A stretch of DNA of 64,000 bases. Source: Gordionus sp. m RMFG-2023 (taxonomy: Eukaryota; Nematomorpha; Gordioida; Chordodea; Parachordodidae). Location of the stretch: the NCBI RefSeq assembly GCF_954871325.1, contig NC_088776.1:4285985-4349984 (forward strand), written 5' to 3'. The notes below the pieces were generated by a model. It worked only from the letters and a program-made list of their open reading frames with translations, did not search any database and was not told the DNA's origin. Below are positions 35,663 through 46,564 of this stretch, one piece after another. The translations under genes were made by a program, and so were the position numbers. The first letter of the stretch is position 1. Every line of letters starts with the position of its first letter.

Positions 35663-36916
35663 TTATATTATCTTACTAACAAACTTCTTTATGCCCATTT
35701 TGACTACCACTCTATATTTCGGATTAAATATTAAGTTGAGGTAAAATGTCAGGGAAATGTAGAAATATTCTAGCAAAATAGATATACCCAATATTACGTT
35801 AATATTTTTCTGAAGAGGTGATGTTAAATAATCAATGATCATAATAAAAATGGATGCAGGTAATAAAAATATTATATATTGGAGGGTCATTATGGCTAGC
35901 ATTCGTATATCCATATTATAATCTCTTCTTCTTTGGGCAACCTTATTAATTTGATATAGGTTTATAGGTTCATTAGGTGCTCGAAGTTTAGCTCGATTTA
36001 AAGAGCGCTCATATATTAAAGCGTCATTATTTATGTTATTTACATTGCCATCATGAATAATTTTGGATTTGAATGTACCTACGCATTTGGTTAATGTTTT
36101 AATCTTCCTATAAATGTCATGAGTTTTATTCGTCGATGATGTCACGAAGGAATATCTATGAATACGACTCATTATTTTCCTTTTTCTGTTTAAGAGGCAT
36201 AACTTTAAAACTATAATGCTTAATATAGGAATGTAATTGGTAAAACACACCCTTAAAATTGAGTAAATCCCCCAACCTCTGGAATTTATCTTTTTCGTAA
36301 TCATAAATATTTTAATATATCTCGTTGAATTAATATCAGATTTGCATATATTTATAATCTCTACAACTGTAAGCCAATAACTAAGAGGGTAAAACCAAAT
36401 CTGCACGTACACGTAATAAATTAGAATGATGATGTCTATTCTACGGGCGGTAAAATATTTACGGTATAAAAATGGATATAAGATGGCTATGCCCTGCGAT
36501 AATATGTGCATTATGTATACACCGAGTGATAGATGTACAAGTGCCCTTACTATTGGGAAATGATAATCAGCTAAATAATGCTTCCATGAGGCTAGAAAAA
36601 CAAATGGTAAATTATTAAACTCACCAATTAAATCCACGATTGGGTAGAGAAGCAGGACTGCGCAATTGAGGAGACCAACGCCATAATAAATTCTTGTCAG
36701 TATTACGGCCGGATAAGGGCTTTCGGTAAGGGACACCATTAATCCTATTATATTTCCAGCCGTCCCAACGACCCATAATATAGGCGCTAAGACTTCAAAC
36801 AAATATTTGATTTGTTCCTGTTGCTTGGTCATTATTATCCGATTTAGACATTGATATTGATAGTAATTAACGAAACTGTTATTTAGCGTTACGTTTAAGT
36901 TTACCTATAAATTCAT
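35663..36916 (-). CDS. 7TM receptor with N-terminal nonsense and alternative start (locus 7)
   Basis: Otherwise complete receptor. The ancestral ATG is at 36914-36916 but codon 4 (Trp in sister genes) is TAG. The frame then stays open, and codon 29, Leu or equivalent in sisters (IILTK), is ATG here (IIMTK), giving an uninterrupted 389-residue frame from 36832 that keeps all seven helices: GNIIGLMVS, VDLIGEF, DYHFPIVRALVH, SQGIAILYP, QIWFYPLSYWLT, loop Cys, YIPILSIIVLKLCLL, FLLPASI, LTFYLNLIFNPKYR. If used, it would lack the glycosylated outside N-terminus. The sequence is a mosaic: subfamily B up to FVFLASWKHY, subfamily A from LADYHFPIVRAL onward. Either a young pseudogene or a receptor with a shortened N-terminus; the intact remainder slightly favours the latter. 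Confidence 0.75.
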
Positions 36917-39130
36917 TAAAAATTAAAAATAAATTAAGCTAACAACAAATTATTTTTAGCTTTAGCACGAATCAACTAATCATCTTTTTTAATCAATATT
37001 AAATTTTGAATTTTTATTAGATTTTTTTCTTTCTTTTTTAAAAAATAATGTTAAATTTAATTACATAGTTTTATATTAAATTAAATTGTTCCCTTTTATT
37101 TTACTTTTTAAATATTTTTTTTTTTGAAGTAAATGAAGTTGCATTTATTAAATTAATATTTTAAAATGATAATCAATATGGGTAGAAATGAAATTAATAT
37201 TAAAATTAACATATAAAATATAAAATAAAATAAAACAATATTATATACGGCTTTAAATAATTTTTAAAAAAGGAAGAAATGATAGGAAGGTAAAATAATG
37301 AACGCCATTTTAAATGACTTGCAGAAAGAATGCGATTTTTTTAAATATCATATAATTGAGAATCGAATTCAGCTTTCTTAGCCTCAATATCGCATTTATA
37401 TTATAAATTAAGATAGGGAATACCTAATGGTGAGATAGAAAATTTACAAAATCTCATTTAGTTATAGAGGTGTTTTTTTTAAAATGTGGTAGTTTTGAGA
37501 GATTACTTTTTTGTATGATTACTAAATATGTTAAATAACACGAAAATACTTTAGGAAATTATTAGATGTGATTTAAATGAACAAATTTATAAATTATAAG
37601 AAAGTTTTTATATTTTATTGTATATATTTCGTTTATATTCTTTATCAATTTGTAATAATATAATATAAATTCTGAATATTTGCGGACATTATTTTTATTA
37701 TTGTGATCTCAAATGCCTAAGTTATTATTCCAACCTTATGATAATTTTTTTTAACACTTAAAATATTTTCAGAAACTTATTTAAACCTATATTTCAAGTA
37801 ATCTAAAAATTTATATCGTTATAATATATACATTTTTACTGAAAGGTATATAAAGTTATAATATATTACATTTTTTATAATCATTATCCCTGATAAGGCT
37901 TATTATGAAGATTTCATTCAAAAATTAAAATATATAAGAAGTATAGAGAACCTATTGCTTATATCATACTACTTTCCAATTATCTTTGATTCTATTCTGA
38001 TATATCAAGATTCTAATTTAGTTCGGTAAAATTTCCCAGAAGTTTCAACAGATATTATTCATTATATTGAATATAATTTACATACAATATTTTACATTGT
38101 TTCAATATGATTAGTTTTAATAAAAGTCTGATGCTATTTCCTATGTCGGCTTAATACTAAATCACCAAAAATCGAAAGAAATTTTTTTTAAAAAAAAAAG
38201 AAAAAAAACAAATAAAACAATAAAAAACCAAAAAAAAACGAGAATAAAATAAGAAAAATAGCAATGCTACCAAAACAAACTAAAATAGGCTATCCTCATA
38301 AAAATATTTTTTATTCTATTCTAAAGAGAATTAAGCTAACCTAGGACACAGTCTGACTACTTTCAACGTGATCGAATTAAAATTATAGTGGCAAAAATAA
38401 AATATAATCTTATGGTCGCCTAAATGGAATAAATTGTTAAGTTGTGGAAGGAGAGTGTTCAAAAATATATCTTTGAGTCATTTTTACTTTGCTCTTTATG
38501 ACCAAATGGTAATTAGTAGATATAATATAATACAAGTTTAAATAGCTTTTTTTAAAAAAAATTACTTAAAGCGCGAAGTGCTTATATTTCCCGCCTTGCG
38601 ATCAAGTGAAGCCAAATCTTCGTTAATAATGTGACTGTTATATTACTCTATATCTTTTTTATTTTGGCTTCCATGAGTTCTCTACAGGAAGAAAAATCAG
38701 TTCCGAATAAGAGTTTCTTGTCAACTTTTGCTCCTCTCATAAAAATCAGATTATAGATTTTAATCTTTTTTTGCAATTCCAATAAAAAGATGAGAAAGTA
38801 GATTTATAGATAAATACTGCAGATAGAATTCCTAATATGTCAGTTTCCCAACCTCAAAGATTTTTCATTCTTAAGCAACAAAAATTATTTTGAAATTAGA
38901 TTGCATCATTTGATTCTGTATTATTTAAATTTAAATTAAATTATTATTTTTAACCATAGTGGAAAATATAATTTAACTAAATAACAAATAAGGCAAATTC
39001 AATTAAAATTTTAATTAACATTATTTTGCCAAAAAATGAATTTATTTTAAAATACAATTATTTTTTTAAATAAAGATAAAGGTAATTAGTGGATTGGTGA
39101 CATAACTGTAATTTTTAGTTAACATATATA
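36917..39130 (-). repeat. 5' flank of locus 7
   Basis: Long, well-kept unit flank: box at 36966-36984 (50-68 nt before the ancestral ATG), GACTTGCAGAAAGAATG near 37317, TGATAAGGCTTATTATGAAG near 37890, CCCGCCTTGCGATCAAGTG near 38590, and AGTGGATTGGTGACATAAC near 39089. It contains A-rich tracts near 38190-38230. No gene. Confidence 0.65.
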
Positions 39131-39139
39131 TACTATAAA

Positions 39140-39880
39140 GACAACTGGATATGAAGGCTGTTAAGGCGAGATCAGACGGAGATCTGAAACCAAGACCTCC
39201 CATCTTAGTGGATAAAGAGGCTTGTGTCCATGCTATTTCATCAAATTTAAGATTTAGAATATTTTCGATAAGGACTTTGATCCCATTTTCATAAACTCCA
39301 AGAGGAATGGGGAATTAAAATATGGTGGTTGAACGAAGTGCGTAAAGAATACGGGGAATATTGAAGATATTTTTCGCAAGGAAAAAGGCTTTATGAGAGG
39401 GAATTAGGGAGAATAAATCTGCAACTCAAATAAAGTATCCAGAGTGGACTGAAGGAAGAAAGATATAGCAGAGTTACCACCAACAGGGGCTCTCAAATGA
39501 TGAAGTCTATCAAGTATCGTTAGTTTGAAAGAATGCAAGGATAATGAGCAGATCGAATTAATGGATTTTAATGATGTCATTAATACCTAAACAAAAAAAT
39601 AGGGAACCTAGAGGGTCTCCCTGTTGAATGCCCTGAATGGAAGGAATTTTAAAGGTATCAAATTGAAGAGTAGAGGGCTGTTGATAACACGAATAAAAGA
39701 ACTTAGTGTAACTGGGAAAAAGATTACTTGAGGAACTCAGAAAGGAGTTCCGGGAGAGTGTGTTGTAAGCATTAGAGAAGTCAATTTTAATTAAGAATTT
39801 ATTAGAGGGTAGATTTTCAAGATATAATCTAGTCATATGTACCACCGCTTCACAGCCAGGTATTCCAACACCAAGTTGGA
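39140..39880 (-). mobile_element. LINE reverse-transcriptase fragment (REL-type LINE)
   Basis: Minus-strand piece of a non-LTR retrotransposon different from RTE. In frame from about 39880: FQLGVGIPGCEAVVHMTRLY, then FLIKIDFSNAYNTLSR (motif A) and GIQQGDPLGSLFFCLGIN (motif B), followed by a stop near 39558; downstream (about 39480-39540) an LRAPVGGNSA segment continues in a shifted frame. This motif set belongs to ORFs that in other animals end in a WDxTC domain like the fragment at 58360-58802, so the two pieces are likely one family. Truncated at both ends. Confidence 0.8.
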
Positions 39881-39984
39881 AGGATATAATATATATAATT
39901 TTTTATTATAGTATTTCATAATATTTTTTAATATATACATCATATAAAATAAAATAAATTTTGCATTCAAGTATTTTTATTTAT

Positions 39985-40158
39985 AATATAAAAAATCGTT
40001 AAATTAAAGTATATCGAAATGTATCTTAAAAAATATCTAAACACAGATATAGATACCTCTAAAATAATATCTAGATCGATACTTTAAAAAATCTATCTAG
40101 ATACAGATACCACATTTTTATATCTAGATACTTGTATCTAAATACTTTAACAACTCTG
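39985..40158. mobile_element. small hAT-type element with TATCTAGATAC repeats
   Basis: About 170 bp with several TATCTAGATAC or similar subterminal motifs (near 40065, 40090, 40120) and terminal CGTTAAATTAAAGTAT / ATACTTTAACAACTC in inverted relation. Such subterminal repeats are common in hAT elements. It lies exactly where the neighbouring transposase coding sequence is cut off after MMTNRQS. Confidence 0.45.
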
Positions 40159-42447
40159 CCGGTTAGTCATCATTACATATTCGTTTCTAATTGAATCCAT
40201 AGGAATATTATTATTAATAAATTTTTCTAAGTAGGTTTTCACCCGTTTTAATGCTGAAAACGATCTTTCACATGAGCAGGTATTAAAGTGTTTAGTTAAC
40301 GCAATTTTAAGGCGATTATATACGAAGGAATATATCTGTGAATGTTATTTCTTTTCAAATCTATTTTGATTTCCATATAGATTCTTGTATATTATAGGTT
40401 AAAATACAAATTTTTAATATTGCGTATACTTCCATAAGATCAGGAGGATTATAATATAAGATGAATGGTTTAATAATATCATTATTTTAAGAAAGGGGGA
40501 AAGAGGGTGTAAAGCGTTTATAGTTTTTAATATATCTTCGTTTTCTTAACCAAATTCATATATCATAATATCTAAAATAGGATAAAAGACATGATACTTA
40601 AAAAAGTTTATGTTTGATAGTAATAATTAGGAGAAAATGTGTCATCTATTTGAATAGAATCATTCAAAATGGTAGAAGGTATTTTTGTTTATTTATTTGT
40701 TATTTTTGTATTTATATAAATTGCAAAATTTATTTGCTTCAGTAAACAATGAAGAAAAATACGAATAATTTCTTAAATTTGAAAGAGAAATGATAAGAGG
40801 CTCCATAAGAGCCAATGCTGTTGATATGTTCGAATCTGATTTTTGCAAAAAAATAGAAATATTTGCACACATATATAATATTTTTTGGAATATAAACAAA
40901 CAATTAATTATATCATATTGTAAAAGAATATATATAATTCCCTTTGCTTTCACCATATTACCATGCTCTATATTTTCTAGATAAGAAATAATTCCAGAGA
41001 AATTTTTATTTTTATATCATATGGAATTCCCAACGTGTAGAACTCAAGGCATCAATATTTTTAGATTTCAACACTAATTTTAAATGTAAATCAAATTCAT
41101 TATGATGGACAACAGATATTGAGAAAAAACATGAATACCCTCGTACATTTAAAAAAAAACTACCTATGATAGAGGTAGAGATTTGCAGGCAGAGAACAAT
41201 ACAAGGTTGAGTTTATGCACATGGCAGTGCACATATGCCATTTTGTGATTATTGCGATATCTTTCCTGAACTGCTGAAAGATTTCCTTTCATAACACTTG
41301 CCTCATTATATGCTTGAGCAATAGAAATATCATTTTTGAATTGTTGTTTATGTTATTAGTATTTTCGTTAACGACTTTGCATCCAAATTTTCAACTTTTT
41401 CAAAAGATATAAGATTCCTTCGGTGTTTTTGTTTTATCAACATATCTAACACATACTAAATTTATCATATGAGCTAATATCACGTGTGTCATCAGCCATG
41501 GCAACAAAATAGACTGCCTCCCTTATTTCTGAAGCTATGTAAGATTATGTTTCCAGCTGCAAGGTAGCATTTGATTTTGTTAAATTTCATGTATATCTTC
41601 AGATTGAGCCACACATTTAGCTTCTATTGTTTCACAAATAAAATATCCTTTATATAAATTAATTTACCTATTTTCTTTCTGTTAACACTTTTGCTTTCAA
41701 TATTTAAATTGAAAAACTGTATTTTAAATATACTTTGTTCACCACCAACATTATTATAGCATCCTCTTATCTGGTCTAAATTATCAATAATTGTTATTGT
41801 TACCATAGTTTCAGCATTCTTCTCAAAATCCTTATCACCCTTTTCTCCATTATCTAATAAATATGAAATTAATGAGTAATAGATGTTTTAATTAATAAAC
41901 TTACTTTTTATAAAGAAATTTCTTACACTTGTTTTGACTATGGAAATACCTTTAGGAAGCATAGTAATTAAATTTAAAAATGAATAATACAGTTGATTAA
42001 TGATTTTCAACTCGGCTAATTACAATATTAAAATTTTCCTAAATGATTATATTTATTTAATTAGGGTTATAAAATATTTTGAATAATAAAAATAAACTAA
42101 GCATAAACTGTTAATGCTGGATTGATATTTAGACATTATGAAAAATATTGATATTCTATCTTTAATAGATAATTTGATTGCAATTACTGACATAATGAAA
42201 ATATAATTTATATGTATTAATCTAAATCTAATAATTAAAATACCAAAAAAATTAAATAGTTTTATTTTTTTAAACAATATAAAATATATATATAATACAC
42301 AATAGAATCCTAAAAGAAATCGTTCAAATTTTTTTTTAGTTCAGGGGGATATTAGGGAGCCTTTAAAATATTTTTTTAAATTTTATAAGGGGCTATTCAA
42401 ATTTTATAGGGGGCTAAAGCCTCTGCGCGCCTCCCGCCCCCACACCG
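40159..42447 (-). mobile_element. ZMYM1-type hAT transposon, decayed
   Basis: Minus-strand DNA transposon of the hAT superfamily with a ZMYM1-like transposase. The 5' end at 42447 reads CGGTGTGGGGGCGGGAGG, followed by CCCCTTATAAAATTT repeats. Transposase pieces: EIREAVYFVAMADDTRDIS (about 41490-41550), AYNEASVMKGNLSAVQERYR and MAYVHCHVHKLNLVLFSACKSL (about 41180-41330), an ALALMEPLIISLSNLRNY segment (about 40760-40850), and the C-terminal dimerisation segment CERSFSALKRVKTYLEKF with NEYVMMTNRQ (about 40160-40275). Several frameshifts and stops separate them, so it cannot encode a full transposase. Other copies in the window (4126, 14624, 22205) keep only the 5' end. Confidence 0.85.
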
Positions 42448-43224
42448 ATTAGGGCAGTTACTTTTTTAATTGTGTTGTGTTTAAAAGTTTAAATATAAAT
42501 TTAGTTTCAATATTGTGTAAAATAAAGTATTTATATTATTATTTTATTTTACTGGTTCAGATTAAAATTAATCAATTACTTATTTTTAGTGTAAATGTTA
42601 GTTGTTGTATATTTTACCATAGCTTGCTATTGGTTAATAATATAATTATTAAGATTCTTATATTAGTTGTTGCTTTTTTGATTCGGGAAAAGGTAGATTC
42701 GAGTTGTTTATTTAAAGGAAATTTAGACATGCGCAAATAATTCCAGATTTACTAATTTTTCTGTCTCACTATCTAAGTGGTGCCATGGTTTCTAAGGCCG
42801 TTCTCAGGAATGTATGTTACTAAACGAATTTGGAATATGAACAGCGTTTAATGCTCGATTTAGTTAGTGGTTAACAGTTGAATTTAATTTGTGTTTTCCC
42901 TGTCTGTATGAGATATCAGTTAAAATTCTATCTTCTCTTGGAGTCTAACTAATGAATTGGGGGATAGGGTTAAAATATTATTCTCCTGATTATCTTGCTT
43001 TTATTAACCACCAAAGAATATATTTTTATATTTTTATATTTCCCATTTCTTTAGAATTTATTTATTTTTAATCTAAAATTTGTTAAAATTTAAAATAATT
43101 TAGCTCTTTGGGAGCTGCAAAAATTTTTTTTCACTGATTATCTTCACTTCAAAATCTGGGGTAAACAACTAGTACTAATATTGAGTGACCAATTTATAAC
43201 ATGTTCTTAAACTATTATCAAAAT

Positions 43225-43447
43225 TAGTGTTGTTAAACGGCTCGTTTTGAGCCGATTTTTAAAAACGGCTAATTCAATATTTTAGCCAGAAAAATATTGT
43301 CTAAGCCTCGAGATTTCGGTAATAGATGTCCAAACCATTGTTCCTTCTACAAACAAAATCTTCAGGCTTGCGTATTACTATTTTGAACGAAATATTGAGT
43401 TAGCCGTTTTTAAAAATCGGCTCAAAACGAGCCGTTTAACAACACTA
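43225..43447. mobile_element. hAT-type MITE with perfect 8-bp duplication (subfamily 2)
   Basis: 223-bp near-palindrome. Left end TAGTGTTGTTAAACGGCTCG, right end its inverse (CGAGCCGTTTAACAACACTA), with the TIR extending through GTTTTTAAAAATCGGCTCAA-type sequence. Flanked on both sides by ATCAAAAT (43217-43224 and 43448-43455), an exact 8-bp target duplication, the hallmark of hAT insertion. No coding capacity. Confidence 0.9.
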
Positions 43448-45246
43448 ATCAAAATACTGTAGAATCTTAAAATTGACAAGTTAGCGTTATATAAGAGTTT
43501 TCAATGAACATACTTTATATAGTAGACTAAAAAGTATTTGATTGAGGACTTCTATTTTGGTTTATTTTAGGTATTTGATGACTGCTAATTTTCATATTTT
43601 ATTCTCGTTTTTATGTTTATGTTTATAGTTATTGTTTTTTTTTGGTTTACAGCTAAATAGCCGGCTATCAGCCTTTGTATTTTATATTCAATATTGACCA
43701 ATTTGAAAAGTGACAAGAATTAGAAAAATTAATGATACTGTAAATTTGCTTTATGTTAGTCTACCAAAGGTATAATATAAAATAGTTAGTTATTTATAAA
43801 TATATATAAGTTAATGTAGAACAATTATTTAGTTTGCAAAATAATGTTAATTAAAATTTTAATTGAATTTGCTTAATATTTTGATTTAGTTAAATTATAT
43901 TTTCCTCTATGGTAAAAAAAATAATTTAATTAAAATTAACAAAACACAGAATCAAATGACGTGCCCTAATTTTAAAATCCTCTTTTTGTTGCTTAGGAAT
44001 AAAAAATCTTTGAGGTTGGGAAACTGAAATATTAGAATTTCTATCTGCAGTATTTATCTAGGAATCGTCTTCTCATCTTTTTATTGGAATTACAAAAATG
44101 ATTAAAATCTATAATCAAATTTTTATGACAGGAGCCAAAATTGACAAAAAACTCTTATTCGGAACTGGTTTTTCTTCCTATGGGAAATGATAACCTATAA
44201 AAAAGATATAGAGAAATATAACAGTAACATTATTAGCGAAGATTTGTTTTAAAAAAAGCTATTTAAACTTGTATTATGTTTATAACTATTTTCTAACCAC
44301 GTACGAAAGTTAAAATTGACTCATAGATATATTTTTGAACACCCTCCTCCCCACCACCACCTCTCAATTTATTGTATTTAGGCGGCCATAAGATTATATT
44401 TGAATTTATGCCACTCTAATTATAATTCAATCGCGTTGAAAGCAGTTAGGCTATGTCCTAGGGTTGCTTAATATAGACTGAATTGCTCTTTAGAATAGGC
44501 TAAAAAAAATTTTTACGAGGATACTCTTTAAATATTTGGAGGCAATGCTATTTTTCTTATTTATTCTCTTTTTTGTTTTTTTCATTGCTTTTTTAATTAT
44601 GTTTTTGTTTTGTTTTTTTTAAAAAAAATTATACGCTTTTTTGATGATTTAGTATTTAGCCGACCTAGGAATTGGCATTAAATTTTTATATAAACCTACA
44701 ATGTAATATATTGAATGCAAATTATATTCAATACAATGAATAATATCTATTGAAACTTCTGGGAAATTTTACCAAACTAATATTATAATATTAGAATCTT
44801 AGGATATCAGAATAGAATCAATGATTGAAAATATCCCTTTATCCTATTTTTATTTTATATTTTGAATGATATCTTTATAATAAGCCTTATCAGGGATAAT
44901 AATTCTAACAAATGTAATATATTATAACTTTATATACCTTTCAGAAAAAAATGTATAGTAACCGTGTAGATTTTTTGATTGAAAGTTGAATTTGATTTAC
45001 AATTTCACAGTTAAATGTTTAAAAACATCGCATTCCTTGCGAATGTCATTTATGGCGTTCATTGTTTTACTTTCCCAGCTTTTATGGCTTTTCTATAAAA
45101 TTTGTTTTTTTTAAAAAGGAAAAATAAAAGGGAATAATTAAATTTAATTAAATTTAATATAAAACTATCTAATTAAATTTAACATTTATTTCTAAAAAAA
45201 GAAAAAAATTAAAAAGAATCAAATAAATTTAATATTGATTAAAAAT

Positions 45247-45265
45247 GATGATTAGTTGATTCGTG
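45247..45265 (+). promoter_or_regulatory. conserved upstream box, locus 8
   Basis: GATGATTAGTTGATTCGTG, 49-67 nt upstream of the locus 8 ATG, the consensus form of the box shared by eight receptor copies. Confidence 0.4.
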
Positions 45266-45313
45266 CCAAAGATAAAATAATTTTTTGTTAGCCTAGTTTA
45301 TCTTTAATATTTA

Positions 45314-46564
45314 ATGATGTCTTGGGTAAACTTAAACTTATCGCAAAATTACAGTGTCGTAAAATATTATCATTATCAATGTTTTAATCGGATAATATTG
45401 ACCAATCAAGGAGTGCAAATCAAATATTTGTTTGAAGTCATAGCGCCTATATTATGGATCGTTGGAACGGCTGGGAATATAATAGGATTAATGGTTTCCA
45501 TTAGCGAAAGCCCTTATCCGGCAGTGATACTGACAAGAATTTATTATTGCGTTGGCCTCCTCAATTGCGCAGTCATGCTCCTATATCCAATCGTGGACTT
45601 AATTGGTGAGTTTAATAATTTACCGTTTGTTTCTCTAGCCTCATGGAAGCATTATATAGCTGATTATCATTTCCCAATAGCAAGGGCACTTATACATCTA
45701 TCACTCGGTGTATACGTAGTATACGTATTATCGCAGGCCATAGCCATCTTGTATCCATTTTTATACCGTAAATATTTTACTGCCCGTAGAATAGTTATCT
45801 TCATAATAATTTATTACGCGTATGTGCAAATTTGGTTTTACCCTCTTAGATATTGGTTTACAGCTGTAGAAGTTACAAATATATGCACATCTGATATTAA
45901 TTCAGCGAGATATATTAATAAATTCATGACTACCAAAGAGTTAAATTCAATAAAATGGAGGATCTACTTAATCTTCAGAGTATGCTTTACCAATTTCATT
46001 CCTATATTAAGCATTGTAGTATTTAAGTTATGCCTCTTAAAAAGAAAGAGAAAAATTATGAGTCATATTCAGAGATATCCCTTCATGACTGTATCATCGA
46101 CGAATCATGAAGTTTTTGGGGAGATTAAAACATTAACGAAATTCGATAGTATATTCAAATCCGATATTATCCACGATAACAATGTAAATAACACAAATAA
46201 TGACACACTAAAATTTGACCGCTCTTTTTATCGATCTAAACTATGGGTACCAGTTGAACCTATAAACCTCTATCAAATTAATAAAATTGCCAAAAGAAGG
46301 CGAGATTATAATATGGATATAAGAATGCTAGCCATAATGACCCTCCAATATATTATATTTTTATTACCTGCAACCATTTTTATTTTGCTCATTAGTTATA
46401 TAACATTTCCTATTCCAAAAAATATAAACTTAATATTGGGGATATCATCTTTCCTAGAATATTTATACATTTCCCTGACATTTTATCTCAACTTAATATT
46501 TAATCCTAATTATAGAGTGGTAGTCAAAATGGGCATGAAGAAGTGTGTTAGTAAGTTACTGTAA
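45314..46564 (+). CDS. rhodopsin-like 7TM receptor, subfamily B (locus 8)
   Basis: Intact 416-residue single-exon receptor, reference copy for this window. It opens MMSWVNLNLS; either Met could start, the first matching sister genes. Glycosylation sites N8 and N12. Helix 1 ~37-62 (G54-N55), helix 2 ~70-97 (N84, D95), first outside loop with W111, helix 3 ~120-147 (DYHFPIARAL; S140-Q141-A142 where D/ERY should be), YRKYFT in the second inner loop, helix 4 ~157-183 (QIWFYP), loop C191, helix 5 ~216-242 (P230), basic inner loop ~243-334 with KRKRK, helix 6 ~335-362 (FLLPAT, P352), helix 7 ~371-396 (S388-L-T-F-Y-L-N). No Cys at the start of helix 3, so the usual disulfide to C191 cannot form. An AATAAA is at 46583-46588, about 20 nt after the stop. 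Ligand unknown. Confidence 0.92.
   Translation: MMSWVNLNLSQNYSVVKYYHYQCFNRIILTNQGVQIKYLFEVIAPILWIVGTAGNIIGLMVSISESPYPAVILTRIYYCVGLLNCAVMLLYPIVDLIGEFNNLPFVSLASWKHYIADYHFPIARALIHLSLGVYVVYVLSQAIAILYPFLYRKYFTARRIVIFIIIYYAYVQIWFYPLRYWFTAVEVTNICTSDINSARYINKFMTTKELNSIKWRIYLIFRVCFTNFIPILSIVVFKLCLLKRKRKIMSHIQRYPFMTVSSTNHEVFGEIKTLTKFDSIFKSDIIHDNNVNNTNNDTLKFDRSFYRSKLWVPVEPINLYQINKIAKRRRDYNMDIRMLAIMTLQYIIFLLPATIFILLISYITFPIPKNINLILGISSFLEYLYISLTFYLNLIFNPNYRVVVKMGMKKCVSKLL

Larger units (their letters stand above)
42448..45313 (+). repeat. 5' flank of receptor unit 8 (inverted)
   Basis: Plus-strand orientation of the unit flank. Near 43500-43700 it has ACTTCTATTTTGGTTTATTTTAGG-like and AGCCGGCTATCAGCC blocks, near 44100 the GACAGGAGCCAAAATTGACAA block, near 44885 GCCTTATCAGGGATAA, near 45247-45265 the box, 49 nt before the ATG. 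A MITE is nested at 43225-43447. The 87-codon ORF at 42477 is not conserved. Confidence 0.65.

Noticed and set aside
42477-42740. 87-codon ORF in the flank of unit 8
   Set aside because: Falls in duplicated non-coding DNA; the frame is broken in the copies near 4000, 14500 and 19750.
43225-43447. Palindrome as a non-coding RNA gene or terminator
   Set aside because: Multiple dispersed copies with target duplications show that it is a MITE.
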